NCBI RefSeq assembly: GCF_003991425.1
Contig: NZ_CP034346.1
Span: 1,525,501-1,589,500, forward strand
Length of the DNA stretch: 64,000 bases
Direction of reading: 5' to 3'
From: Paenibacillus lutimineralis
GTDB taxonomy: Bacteria; Bacillota; Bacilli; Paenibacillales; Paenibacillaceae
Below, piece by piece: positions 1-9,033 of the stretch. Under the pieces are notes generated by a model, which worked only from the letters and a program-made list of their open reading frames with translations, searched no databases and had not been told where the DNA came from. Numbering within the stretch: the stretch's first letter is position 1; each line of letters begins with the position of its first letter. The translations under genes and the position numbers were made by a program.

Positions 1-1
1 A

Positions 2-337
2 GGTATCCCCAAGGATTTATACGAGGCGGCCGAAATCGACGGGGCAGGTGTTCTGCAGCGAATCCGTCATATTACGATTCCCGGCATTCGCCATATCTAT
101 GTTCTGATGTTCATTATGCAGCTGATTGGCACGTCTCAAGGCTTTATGACCCATATGGCCCTCACAGGCGGCGGCCCAAACAATGCGACGCTAACGTATA
201 TGTACCAGATTATTAATGAAGCATTTACGAATTTGAATTACGGAAGGGCTTCGGCGATGGGAGTGCTGATGTTTCTGGTGCTTACCTCACTCTCCATGGT
301 ACTTTATTACTTTCAAGGAAGGAGCAAAGAAGCATGA
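2..337 (+). CDS. Sugar ABC transporter permease, C-terminal part (5' truncated by window edge)
   Basis: The reading frame is open from the window edge to a TGA stop, so only the last 111 codons are visible. They contain the EAA loop (EAAEIDGAG...ITIPGI) that binds the ATPase in MalF/UgpA-type permeases, followed by hydrophobic segments and the usual short basic tail. Family knowledge: this is the first of two membrane subunits of a CUT1 carbohydrate importer. The stop overlaps the ATG of the next permease gene (ATGA), so the two are translationally coupled, and a binding-protein gene follows. The substrate cannot be read from this fragment; the downstream glycoside hydrolase suggests an oligosaccharide. 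Confidence 0.9.
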   Translation, partial: GIPKDLYEAAEIDGAGVLQRIRHITIPGIRHIYVLMFIMQLIGTSQGFMTHMALTGGGPNNATLTYMYQIINEAFTNLNYGRASAMGVLMFLVLTSLSMVLYYFQGRSKEA

Positions 338-1206
338 GCAATCGGGAACGCAGTATCATGTCTTCCTTTGATTTCAAGAAAAGAACGGTTCAGATCGGGT
401 ATGCGCTTATGCTGCTTGCACTTCTTGCACTTGCCGTGACCATGCTGTATCCATTTGCAACGACGGTCTTCTCTTCATTTAAAACCAATCAGGAAATATT
501 TACGTTTCCGCCAAGCTTATTCCCGCATCAATTTCAATGGAGCAATTATGTCGAGGGATTCAAATATGTGGATTTAATCCGGCCTTTTATAAATACGCTG
601 CTTCTTTTTGGTGGAAATGCCGTTATTTCTTTAATGATCGTTAGTCTCGCGGCATTTAGTCTCTCTCAAATGAAGCTTCCGTTTCGCAAGGGAATCACGA
701 TCTTTATTATGAGCACGCTCATGATTCCGAGCGCGACATATATGATTCCTAACTTCTTAAACTTGCAAAGCCTTGGATTGATCGATTCCTACTGGGCATT
801 TTGGTTGCCGGCAGGTGCGAGCGCATTTAACATTATGCTGCTAAGAAGCTTTTTCGATGGAATCAACAAGGAATTATTCGAAGCGGGCCGCCTGGACGGG
901 GCATCCGAACTTCGCTGTTTCTTCCGGCTTGCCATACCGATGTCTGTTCCGGTCTTCTCGACTTTGCTTATCTTTGCATTCACATCGACATGGAATGATT
1001 GGTTCTGGCCGTCGCTTGTCTTGACCTCACCTGAGAAATATCCGCTTGCGACCGTTGTGTACCGTGATGTTATTCAGTCCTTTGTTATGACCTGGAATGT
1101 GAAGTTCAGCGTGCTGACGGTGATTATGCTACCGCCGCTGCTCTTCTTTCTGTTCTTTCAGAAGAATATTATGCATGGTCTGAACCTGTCAGGCGTCAAG
1201 GGATAA
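334..1206 (+). CDS. Sugar ABC transporter permease, MalG/UgpE type
   Basis: A 290-residue integral membrane protein, normal for the second permease of a CUT1 importer. One transmembrane helix lies near residues 20-45 and about five more follow. The EAA loop is at FEAGRLDGASELRC...AIPM in the second half, and the chain ends in NIMHGLNLSGVKG, the GxxxGAVKG-like tail typical of this subfamily. The start overlaps the upstream permease stop. An internal ATG nine codons in (MSSFDF) is an alternative start. It pairs with the preceding partial permease and the lipoprotein downstream. No ATP-binding subunit is encoded nearby, so a shared MsmX-type ATPase elsewhere is expected (inference). Confidence 0.93.
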   Translation: MSNRERSIMSSFDFKKRTVQIGYALMLLALLALAVTMLYPFATTVFSSFKTNQEIFTFPPSLFPHQFQWSNYVEGFKYVDLIRPFINTLLLFGGNAVISLMIVSLAAFSLSQMKLPFRKGITIFIMSTLMIPSATYMIPNFLNLQSLGLIDSYWAFWLPAGASAFNIMLLRSFFDGINKELFEAGRLDGASELRCFFRLAIPMSVPVFSTLLIFAFTSTWNDWFWPSLVLTSPEKYPLATVVYRDVIQSFVMTWNVKFSVLTVIMLPPLLFFLFFQKNIMHGLNLSGVKG

Positions 1207-1212
1207 CAGAGT

Positions 1213-1250
1213 TCCGTGAATCCATCATCACAATCCGTGGATCCATCATC
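1213..1250. repeat. Two tandem 17-bp copies (TCCGTGRATCCATCATC)
   Basis: Two copies with one mismatch, 21 bp apart, lie between the permease stop and the binding-protein gene. The function is unknown; it may be simple duplication. Confidence 0.5.
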
Positions 1251-1322
1251 GATTCGAAAATGACGTCCAAGTATGATGAATGTGTAACCTACCTTATTGC
1301 AATTCAGAAAGGGGAAAAACAA

Positions 1323-2741
1323 GTGAAAACAAATAAAAAAAGCCTGCTTCTCGTTGCACTGCTTGCTTTTACGATGATCGTAAGCGCTTGTGGCAGCGGG
1401 AATGGCGGCAGCAAAGAACAAGGGGCTTCCGGTGAATCGTCTGCCAACTCTAGTAAGGAAACCAAAGCATCGCCAGTTACGATGACGGTTCAGTTTCCAA
1501 AGGCGGATAATCTGGCAGGTATTGAGATTATCAACAAAAGGCTGGATCGGTTCCAGGAGCAGTACCCTAATGTGACATTGAAAAAGAATGACTGGCAATA
1601 TTCGCCAGATGAAATCGGTATTAAAATGGCGGCTCATCAAGCCCCCTCTTTATTCCGGGTTCCTGCAACCGAAGGGAAGGTATTGTTAGAGCATCAATGG
1701 CTGACAGATTTAACGCCGTTTCTAGCTAACTATGAACATGCCAATGACTTCAACGAGAAATTGGCAAGTCCATTTATGATTGATGGGAAGATGCACGCCA
1801 TTCCGGCCAACGGTTATATCATGGCGGTTATGATTAATAAAAAATTATTCGAAGAGAAGAATGTCCCACTGCCAACGCCGGACTGGACCTGGGATGATTT
1901 CTATGCGGCGGCAAAAGCGACGGCCGACCCCGCTAAAGGAATTGCCGGATTTGCCATGATGGCCAAAGGCAATGAGGGCGGATGGAACTGGACTAATTTC
2001 TTGTACAGCGCAGGGGGCACCACGCAAGTCGTAGCCGACGGCAAGGTTGCCTCAGCCTTCAACTCCGAAGCGGGTGTTAAAGCGATGGAGTTCATGAAGC
2101 AACTAAGGTGGGAGGGCAATGCGCTTCCGCAAAACTGGGCTTTGAACTACGGTGACGTCTATAATTTGTTTAAGCAAGGCCGGGCAGCGATGGTGCTGGG
2201 CGACCGCATCGAAGATGCGATCAATAACGGCGGCATGAAGAAAGAAGAACTGATCATTCTGCCGATCCCATCGATGGAAAAAGGCGGCGATCATACCGGT
2301 GTACTCGGTGGGAATTATGATGTGATTAATCCGCAAGAATCGGCGGAAACACAGCAAATGGCCTTTAATTATGTCACTTTCGATTTGTTCAAAGACAGCG
2401 GGCTTGATGAACTGAAGCTGGTCTTGGAAGACCGGAAATCTAAAGGTCAAGTCTACATGTATGGAGCACCGGCTTACTATAAACCGGACTCGGAGTATGG
2501 CAAAAAAGTTGAAGAGCTGGTCAATCAATATCCGGATAACGTCTTCAGATACGATCCTGAAGTCACCAAATTAATGAAAGGCGTTCCAGAGCCTTCGTAC
2601 AATGGGCAGGAGTCTTATGCGGAATTGACGAACGTTCTGCAGGAGGTATTTTCAAACAAAGATGCAGATGTGAAGGCTTTGCTCGCTGCGGCAGCAAAGA
2701 AGATTGACGAGGAAGTGCTCTCCAAGGTCGTTATTAAATAG
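1323..2741 (+). CDS. Extracellular sugar-binding lipoprotein (ABC solute-binding protein, family 1)
   Basis: Captures the carbohydrate outside the cell and delivers it to the two permeases upstream. The frame is open further upstream, but the GTG start chosen here has a strong site (AGAAAGGGG) 8 nt before it and begins a classical lipoprotein signal: KTNKK, a hydrophobic stretch, then a lipobox VSAC with the lipidated Cys at residue 23. A low-complexity Gly/Ser linker follows, then about 430 residues with family-1 features such as the DWTWDDFYAAAKAT and GRAAMVLGD segments. The product is 472 residues, normal for the family. Third gene of the operon; an inverted repeat without a T-run follows it. 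The ligand is not identifiable from sequence. Confidence 0.92.
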   Translation: MKTNKKSLLLVALLAFTMIVSACGSGNGGSKEQGASGESSANSSKETKASPVTMTVQFPKADNLAGIEIINKRLDRFQEQYPNVTLKKNDWQYSPDEIGIKMAAHQAPSLFRVPATEGKVLLEHQWLTDLTPFLANYEHANDFNEKLASPFMIDGKMHAIPANGYIMAVMINKKLFEEKNVPLPTPDWTWDDFYAAAKATADPAKGIAGFAMMAKGNEGGWNWTNFLYSAGGTTQVVADGKVASAFNSEAGVKAMEFMKQLRWEGNALPQNWALNYGDVYNLFKQGRAAMVLGDRIEDAINNGGMKKEELIILPIPSMEKGGDHTGVLGGNYDVINPQESAETQQMAFNYVTFDLFKDSGLDELKLVLEDRKSKGQVYMYGAPAYYKPDSEYGKKVEELVNQYPDNVFRYDPEVTKLMKGVPEPSYNGQESYAELTNVLQEVFSNKDADVKALLAAAAKKIDEEVLSKVVIK

Positions 2742-2750
2742 CTGTCACAT

Positions 2751-2811
2751 AGCCCCGCTTCTCTAATACGCATTTCTTCGTTCGAGATGTCCGAAGAGAG
2801 GGGTGGGGCTT
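2751..2811 (+). other. Intercistronic stem-loop after the binding-protein gene
   Basis: The arms AGCCCCGCTTCTCT and AGAGAGGGGTGGGGCT can pair imperfectly, with a second small stem (CTTCG/CGAAG) inside. There is no T-run, so an RNA-protecting hairpin that favours the binding-protein mRNA is more likely than an intrinsic terminator (inference). Confidence 0.45.
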
Positions 2812-2832
2812 ACAAGAACAGGAGGGAGCTTT

Positions 2833-3927
2833 ATGCTTAAGAGAACATCATTCACAGACCGAACGTCGGGGCTGCCGATCCTCGCAATCGGATGTGAAGG
2901 GCACGATACGGCGCATCATTATATGACGGCTATGACCTGGCTCTCGGATAGCCGGCATCTGATCGTTCACACAGATATCGATCGGCAAACGTTGACGGGG
3001 AATGTTGCTCGCGTCGATTCGGAAACGGGAAAAGTACAGGTGCTGGAGGAAGGACTGACTTGGGGACGTGGCGTCGTTTCTTGCGATGATGTCTTGTATT
3101 TGTTCGACAAAAATGAGCTGTACGCCATCGATGCCTGGAGCGGTGAACGGCGAACAATTTGCCTGCTCGAATCTAATTGCACATTTATGGGACCACTATC
3201 GATTACGAATAACGGCAAGATGTTAGGTGTTTATTGGCAGGAGCATCAATTTAAATCCTCTGAACCTGCATTACGAGAAACGTATTGGGTAATCGGCACG
3301 GTGAATACCGAAAGCGGGGAAATCCGTGAGGCCATTAGACCGGGTTTTGCAGAACCCTACCCCATAGCCAATCATGCCATGATCAATCCGGTTGACCCGG
3401 ATTTATTGTTTTACTCCCATGAAGGCGAAACGGAACACATCCCGGATCGGTTATGGACTGTAGATGCCAGAACGGGAGCGGCCCGCAACATTTTTTCACA
3501 AAAAAAAGATGAGTACGGTCAGCATGTGGAATACGTGGGACATGAAATTTGGGCTTTCGCCGGCAGCGGATTATACTTCGTGAAGTATCCGCATAGTCCG
3601 GATCAACCATCGGGTGTCTTATTCGTGGATCAACATGGGAGGCGTGAATTTATCAATGGGGACTACAAATATTGGCATGTAGGTGTCAGTCCTGATGGGC
3701 GACATGCGGTTGCCGATACGCAGGAGCCGGGCATGTCCAAGATTGTATTGATCGACACGAAAACGAAGAACTCTAAGCTCCTATGCGAGCTGCCTTGCCG
3801 CGGGGTCCATCCGGGACATCCGCATCCATCGTTCAGTCCGGACAGTCGGAAGATTACCTTTACGTTCTCCGATGCGAATGATGTGCTCTGGGTCGGAATT
3901 ATAGATATACGCGATTGCAATTATTGA
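2833..3927 (+). CDS. Beta-propeller protein resembling oligogalacturonate lyase (PL22-like)
   Basis: A 364-residue protein made of WD/PD40-like repeats (for example LSDSRHLIVHTD, SITNNGKMLG, VSPDGRHAVAD, FSPDSRKITF), which form a beta-propeller. Oligogalacturonate lyases of family PL22 have this fold and, as I recall, use a metal site with a Gln/His-x2-His-x-His pattern near the C-terminus. Here His326, His329 and His331 have that spacing, and His237 lies in a YVGHEIW segment similar to the lyase core. There is no signal peptide, so it is cytoplasmic. Start: ATG with GGAGGG 6 nt upstream; a longer in-frame start 10 codons earlier lacks such a site. It would cleave imported uronide oligomers (inference). 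A non-catalytic TolB-like propeller is the alternative. Confidence 0.65.
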   Translation: MLKRTSFTDRTSGLPILAIGCEGHDTAHHYMTAMTWLSDSRHLIVHTDIDRQTLTGNVARVDSETGKVQVLEEGLTWGRGVVSCDDVLYLFDKNELYAIDAWSGERRTICLLESNCTFMGPLSITNNGKMLGVYWQEHQFKSSEPALRETYWVIGTVNTESGEIREAIRPGFAEPYPIANHAMINPVDPDLLFYSHEGETEHIPDRLWTVDARTGAARNIFSQKKDEYGQHVEYVGHEIWAFAGSGLYFVKYPHSPDQPSGVLFVDQHGRREFINGDYKYWHVGVSPDGRHAVADTQEPGMSKIVLIDTKTKNSKLLCELPCRGVHPGHPHPSFSPDSRKITFTFSDANDVLWVGIIDIRDCNY

Positions 3928-3938
3928 AAACGCTTACT
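3924..3938. promoter_or_regulatory. Catabolite-responsive element (cre) candidate
   Basis: TTGAAAACGCTTACT matches the CcpA consensus WTGNAANCGNWNNCW at every fixed position. It overlaps the stop codon of the propeller gene and lies about 45 bp upstream of the large glycoside hydrolase gene, suggesting glucose repression of that gene or roadblock control. Confidence 0.6.
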
Positions 3939-3980
3939 ATCGGGAGCTTGAAATGATACTGCAGATGGAGGTAAAAGGAT

Positions 3981-6900
3981 ATGGCAATGAAAAAGTGGAT
4001 GATAAGCTTCATGTTAGTTCTGCTTTTATTTACCTGGCCTATGAACGGACTCCTATTCAATGACAAGTTAGTAGCATATGCAGATGAATCTTTACAAAGC
4101 GTAGTCATTGGCAATTTCGAAAGCGATGAAGAGGTGTGGAATTTCAGCTTAGGAACCGAGTTCCCCGGAGCGAAAGGCGAATATGTTCGGGATTCAACGG
4201 TGTCCCAATCGGGTGCATACGCTGGTAAGCTACATGGGGATTTTAGCGGTGGCGGAAAATACGTTGCGATAGGCAAAAATTTCACTCCATTAGATATGCA
4301 GAAGCTTGAATTTTGGCTTAAATCTGCCGATGCAACAGCGATCGTGCTTCGAGTAACGGATTCAACCGGTCAGGTACATCAGCAGAAAATATCTATACCT
4401 TCAACTACAGATTGGCAGAAGATCGAAATTACGAGCTTCAACGGTGGATCGGGTTATCTTCACTTCAATGGAGCCAACGATGGCTTGTGGCACGGACCTG
4501 CACAGGGAATCGGAATTCTGCTGGAGAAAGCCGGATTGAATAGTGGTAAATCGAGCGGAGACGTGTGGATTGATGCGGTGTCTGCTATAGCTCACCAACA
4601 AGATCCTCTATGGGAAAATGCGATCGGAACTTTCGAAAACGGTTTTGATATATGGAAACTGGGCTTTGGCACTGATTTTCCAGGAGCAAGCGGCCAATAT
4701 GTTCGAGATACGATTGAACCCAAATCGGGAATATATGCCGCAAAACTGCAAGGGGACTTCAGTGCTGGCGGCAAATATATTACGCTGGGCAAGAGTTTCT
4801 CACCGCTTTTGATACAAAAGATTGCATTTTGGATAAAAACGGCGGATGCGTCTTCGATCTCACTACGGTTGAAGGATGCAACCGGACAAGTACATCAGCA
4901 GAAACTCCCGTTAACAGCAACGATAAACTGGCAGAAGATCGAGATTTATAAATTTGACAGCGGTCCAAATTATCTGCATTTCGGTGGAGCGAACGATGGC
5001 AAATGGCATGGTCCTGCCCAGCAAATTGAATTTTTATTAGAAAAGTCCGGGTTGAACGGTGGCAAATCAAGTGGAGAGATCCTATTGGATAATGTTGTGT
5101 TAACGGCACCATTTCCCGATCTGTCGATCCAACAGGTCAGAATGGGGAATATTTTCTTGGAAGACGAACCTGTGGCCTTTCAAATCACAACGCAAGGAGA
5201 TTCTGTGAGCTGGAGTGTGTACGATCATTTGGATCATAAGGTGTTGGATGGAATTGAAGGGGTACAGGGAGGGCAATTGAATCTATCCATTCCTTTACAA
5301 CAGCTGGGTTATTATAAATTATGGATCGACGCGAAGAAGAATGGTCAGATCATCAAAAGCTCGGAGGTATCTTTGGCTCGTCTATCCAATACGGATTCAA
5401 CCGCAACGGACAGTTCTCCGTTTGGCATGTCGACGCACCTTGCTTGGGAAACACCTCAAGGATGGACACCTGAATTAAGTGAACTATTGCACCGTGCCGG
5501 CGTCAAAAACTTCCGAGATGAAATTCCTTGGGATGCAGTCGAGTACGAAAAAGGGAAGTACCGAAAACCTGCTAATCGCGATGCTTATATGCAAAGAACG
5601 CAGCAAGATGGTCTCAAACCGTTCATCATCCTTGACTATACCAATCCGTTCTATGATCAGAACAGTACGCCCTATACAGATCAAGGTCGTCAAGGATTCG
5701 CCGATTACGGAAAAGCCTTGTTGGACCTGTACGGAGATCAGATTCCTTGGATAGAGGTGTACAACGAATTCAACGGCGGTTTCGGAGATCGAGGTAACGG
5801 TCCCGCTGACTCTCGTCCGGATTATTACTTCCAGCTCCTAAAGAAGACCTATGAGACGGTAAAAGCCGCCAGACCCGATGTAACGGTGGTTGGGATGGCT
5901 ACTGCCGGTACACCGCTAGGCTGGATGGAGGAGGTGTTCAAGCTCGGGGGGCTACAGTATATGGATGCTGTCTCAATCCATCCATACCAAAGCCAACGAC
6001 CTCCAGATGGCATTGTTGATAACGTGCGTAGTACGCAGAATCTTATTCGTCAATATAATCAAGGGCAACTGAAGCCGATTTGGTTCACCGAGGTTGGATG
6101 GCCGACGTCTATTGGAGGCATTGGCATTAGCGAAAATACACAAGCCGATTATATCGTGCGCACCCATGTCCAGGCACTTGCAGAGGGTGTCGAAAAAGTG
6201 TTCTGGTACGACTTGATGAACGATGGCATGGATAGTGGCTATCACGAGCATAACTTCGGCATCCTGCGGAATGCGAATGACCCGAAAGGAGCATTTACGC
6301 CGAAGCCTACATATGCAGCTTACGCAGCGATGACTAGAGAGCTCATCGGTGCTCAATTTGTCGATCGGGAATCCTTCGATGCGAATATATCGAGCTACAA
6401 GTTTAACAAGGATGGTCAGAACCTGCGGGTAATCTGGGCCAACACCCCTGTGCAAACTGTGATCAGCACGAACTCTCAGATTCAAATCATGGATATCATG
6501 GGGAACACCGAAACGTACACACCGATGGATGGTAAAGTGTATTTGACGCTTACTGAAGAGCCGATTTATATCAAAAACGATATTGGAGGTATTGCTATTG
6601 ATACAACCTTCAATCTAACAGGAGATGAGGCGGTAGCTGGCGAACCTATCGCCCTTAGAGTGGAGATGAATAATGCTTCAAGCACAGCGCTTGCCGTTTC
6701 GTTTACGGTTGAAGGGGAATCGTACCCTTTGAGCGCGGAAGCAGGTCAGAAAGTGTCGCAGTCTTTTACTCTACCTGGGTTAAGAGAGCAAGGTACCCGA
6801 TATATCAAAGCGAATTTGATCGCGAATGGAAGAAAAATTGGGCAATTAAAGCATATCATTCAGGCAGCCCCATCATATAGAGCCCGGATCACGCCTACGA

Positions 6901-8930
6901 TTACAGATGTGAATTCGAAGAGTGGAGGCTTGAAGGTGCAGATTAACAACCATTCGAAGGCGCAAGGGCTCAGCGTTCAACAAATAGATTGGAAGTTCGG
7001 TACCCAATCCGGCAGTCAAGCCATGGCCTTGGTTATCCCGCCAGACACGATAGATACGATAGATATTCCGCTCAATGGTTTTGACTTTGGAGCTAGTTAC
7101 CCAGTCCAAGTCACCGTATATTTTGACGGAAAAGAACCCTTTGTTTATGAAGGAAAGTTTGATTTCAATCCGATCATTCGCGGTACGGTTGAGGTGGACG
7201 GTACCGTTGACCCCGGCGTCATCGCACAACCCCCGATCGTCGAACTATCGAAGGGAACGGTCAAAATGCAGAATTATACCGGTCTGGCCGATTTGGACGG
7301 CAATATATGGGCGAACTGGGATCAGGATAATTTCTATTTGACGGCGCAAATCAAGGATGATGTTCATTCCGCTTCTGCAAGCGGAGAGGAGATCTGGAAG
7401 AACGATAGCATCCAGTTTGCCATGATGGCTGGGATTCCTGGAGAGAATATGGGCTATTATGAGCTGGGGATTTCCGATACGCCGCAAGGGCCGCAAATCT
7501 TTCGTTGGTTATCGCCGGACTCCAGACCTAAGGGACTTGTTGCGAGTGGTTCCTTGCAGGTCAAAAGAGATGAAACGCAAAAGCTTACCGTCTATGAGAT
7601 GGTGCTTCCTTGGTCAGAGATTCCACAGGTTAAACCGAGTGCGAATGAAGCCCTCAGTATCTCCTTCCTTGTGAACGACAATGACGGGGCGGGGCGGAAA
7701 GGCTATATCGAATGGGGCTCCGGAATTGGGGAGGTCAAGGATTCCAAGAAATTCAGAACCGCTCAATGGATCCATGATTCAGCTTCTCCTATCATCACGA
7801 TTCAAGGCGTTGCAGAAGGAGAAAGCTATGCAGATGAGGTCATTCCGGTGGTGAAGGCAGAAACGGAGTCTGGTCAAGTGCTGGAACCTCGGATTCTGTT
7901 GGATGGGGAATCATGGACAGCCGGTACACCGATCACCGCTAAAGGGGAGCACACCTTGGTCGTGCAAGCGGGTGATCCAGCAGGAATGATGACCGAGGAG
8001 AAATTGACGTTCAAGCTATACCATAGCACGATACTGGAAGCGTCAGACGTTGAGGGAGGGGTCAATGACACTGTGCTGCTGCAAGCTAAGCTGCATGATA
8101 AGAACGGTAAAGTGATCTCCGGGGAAAATTTATCCTTTGCCGTGAACGGGGGTGAGCCTATTGGAGCCGCAGTAACCGATGCGGATGGGGTTGCGACGTT
8201 GAACTACAAAATTCACTTCCAGGATGGCTCGGATAAGGAGAAAACATATCCATTTAAAGTATCGTATGCTCAAAATGATGCGGCATATCTCTTGGGCAGC
8301 GAGGGGACCGGACAGTTGAAAGTGAATTCATCGCCAAAGCCCGATCCTAAAGGCGTCCCAGGTAAACCGGTTCTCTCGGACGATCAAGGATACAACACAG
8401 GAATGAAGGATGGAACGTATACGATAACCATGAACATGTGGTGGGGAAATAACGGTATCACATATAAGCTGTATGAAAATGACGTACTGATTGATACGCA
8501 AGTTCTGGCAGATCATTCGCCGAATGCGCAAACTGCCGTCACATCCGCTCAGAATCGTAAAAATGGAACCTATCGCTACTATGCGGAGCTTACCAATGCA
8601 TCAGGCACGACGAGAAGTGATGTTCATACCGTAACCGTTACGGACGCGGCTCCGGCTGTGCCAGTTCTATCCCATGATAACTGGGATGGTGATGGGAACT
8701 TTAAAGTCAAAATGAACATGTGGTGGGGAACCAACGGCACAACTTATCGCTTATACGAGAACGGCATATTGATCGATACACAAGTGCTTAGCGATAAATC
8801 GCCTAATGCTCAGTCGGTCATTACGGACATTCATGACAAACCGATTGGCACGTATGAATACCAATGCGAGCTTACTAATGATTCCGGTGCAACATCCAGC
8901 GAGAAAATGATGGTTATAGTAACGAAATGA
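3981..8930 (+). CDS. Secreted multidomain clan GH-A glycoside hydrolase with tandem CBM-like, CBM9-like and C-terminal chitinase-type modules
   Basis: A 1649-residue exported enzyme. An N-terminal signal peptide (MKKWMISF, hydrophobic core, cut near AYADE) is followed by two tandem beta-sandwich modules of about 170 residues (roughly 43-215 and 215-377), a linker domain, and a TIM-barrel domain (about 480-800) starting SPFGMSTHL. Glu596 in VYNEFNGG is the likely acid/base and Glu704 in WFTEVGWP the likely nucleophile, as in clan GH-A (GH39/GH5-like; exact family uncertain). After further beta domains comes a CBM9-like module (about 1070-1265, IKDDVHSAS and NDSIQFAM), then Ig-like regions and two copies of a MNMWWGNNG module (about 1453-1649) known from chitinases. 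There is no transmembrane anchor or S-layer domain. GGAGG lies 9 nt before the ATG. The catalytic core to C-terminus is paralogous to the product of 20105-24775. The substrate is inferred to be a plant or microbial polysaccharide. Confidence 0.85.
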   Translation: MAMKKWMISFMLVLLLFTWPMNGLLFNDKLVAYADESLQSVVIGNFESDEEVWNFSLGTEFPGAKGEYVRDSTVSQSGAYAGKLHGDFSGGGKYVAIGKNFTPLDMQKLEFWLKSADATAIVLRVTDSTGQVHQQKISIPSTTDWQKIEITSFNGGSGYLHFNGANDGLWHGPAQGIGILLEKAGLNSGKSSGDVWIDAVSAIAHQQDPLWENAIGTFENGFDIWKLGFGTDFPGASGQYVRDTIEPKSGIYAAKLQGDFSAGGKYITLGKSFSPLLIQKIAFWIKTADASSISLRLKDATGQVHQQKLPLTATINWQKIEIYKFDSGPNYLHFGGANDGKWHGPAQQIEFLLEKSGLNGGKSSGEILLDNVVLTAPFPDLSIQQVRMGNIFLEDEPVAFQITTQGDSVSWSVYDHLDHKVLDGIEGVQGGQLNLSIPLQQLGYYKLWIDAKKNGQIIKSSEVSLARLSNTDSTATDSSPFGMSTHLAWETPQGWTPELSELLHRAGVKNFRDEIPWDAVEYEKGKYRKPANRDAYMQRTQQDGLKPFIILDYTNPFYDQNSTPYTDQGRQGFADYGKALLDLYGDQIPWIEVYNEFNGGFGDRGNGPADSRPDYYFQLLKKTYETVKAARPDVTVVGMATAGTPLGWMEEVFKLGGLQYMDAVSIHPYQSQRPPDGIVDNVRSTQNLIRQYNQGQLKPIWFTEVGWPTSIGGIGISENTQADYIVRTHVQALAEGVEKVFWYDLMNDGMDSGYHEHNFGILRNANDPKGAFTPKPTYAAYAAMTRELIGAQFVDRESFDANISSYKFNKDGQNLRVIWANTPVQTVISTNSQIQIMDIMGNTETYTPMDGKVYLTLTEEPIYIKNDIGGIAIDTTFNLTGDEAVAGEPIALRVEMNNASSTALAVSFTVEGESYPLSAEAGQKVSQSFTLPGLREQGTRYIKANLIANGRKIGQLKHIIQAAPSYRARITPTITDVNSKSGGLKVQINNHSKAQGLSVQQIDWKFGTQSGSQAMALVIPPDTIDTIDIPLNGFDFGASYPVQVTVYFDGKEPFVYEGKFDFNPIIRGTVEVDGTVDPGVIAQPPIVELSKGTVKMQNYTGLADLDGNIWANWDQDNFYLTAQIKDDVHSASASGEEIWKNDSIQFAMMAGIPGENMGYYELGISDTPQGPQIFRWLSPDSRPKGLVASGSLQVKRDETQKLTVYEMVLPWSEIPQVKPSANEALSISFLVNDNDGAGRKGYIEWGSGIGEVKDSKKFRTAQWIHDSASPIITIQGVAEGESYADEVIPVVKAETESGQVLEPRILLDGESWTAGTPITAKGEHTLVVQAGDPAGMMTEEKLTFKLYHSTILEASDVEGGVNDTVLLQAKLHDKNGKVISGENLSFAVNGGEPIGAAVTDADGVATLNYKIHFQDGSDKEKTYPFKVSYAQNDAAYLLGSEGTGQLKVNSSPKPDPKGVPGKPVLSDDQGYNTGMKDGTYTITMNMWWGNNGITYKLYENDVLIDTQVLADHSPNAQTAVTSAQNRKNGTYRYYAELTNASGTTRSDVHTVTVTDAAPAVPVLSHDNWDGDGNFKVKMNMWWGTNGTTYRLYENGILIDTQVLSDKSPNAQSVITDIHDKPIGTYEYQCELTNDSGATSSEKMMVIVTK
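4107..5107 (+). repeat. Tandem duplication of a CBM-like module, period 516 bp
   Basis: Two in-frame copies of about 172 residues begin IGNFES and IGTFEN. Both contain EFPGA/DFPGA, GKLHGDFS/AKLQGDFS, QVHQQK, YLHF-GANDG and a closing W-HGPAQ...LLEK-GLN-GKSSG block. Strong similarity across the full length points to a recent internal duplication. Confidence 0.85.
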
Positions 8931-8941
8931 TGTAATCTGGC

Positions 8942-8981
8942 AGCCCCTCATGTATAACACGTGAGGGGCTTTGTTTTTTTT
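8942..8981 (+). terminator. Intrinsic terminator
   Basis: AGCCCCTCA pairs perfectly with TGAGGGGCT across a short loop and is followed by TTGTTTTTTTT. It ends the operon that enters from the left edge and may also serve the convergent AraC gene. Confidence 0.9.
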
Positions 8982-9033
8982 GCAAGAGTAGATTTCGGCA
9001 AATGCATCGGCTTAATTGTTAAACTAGCAGTTG

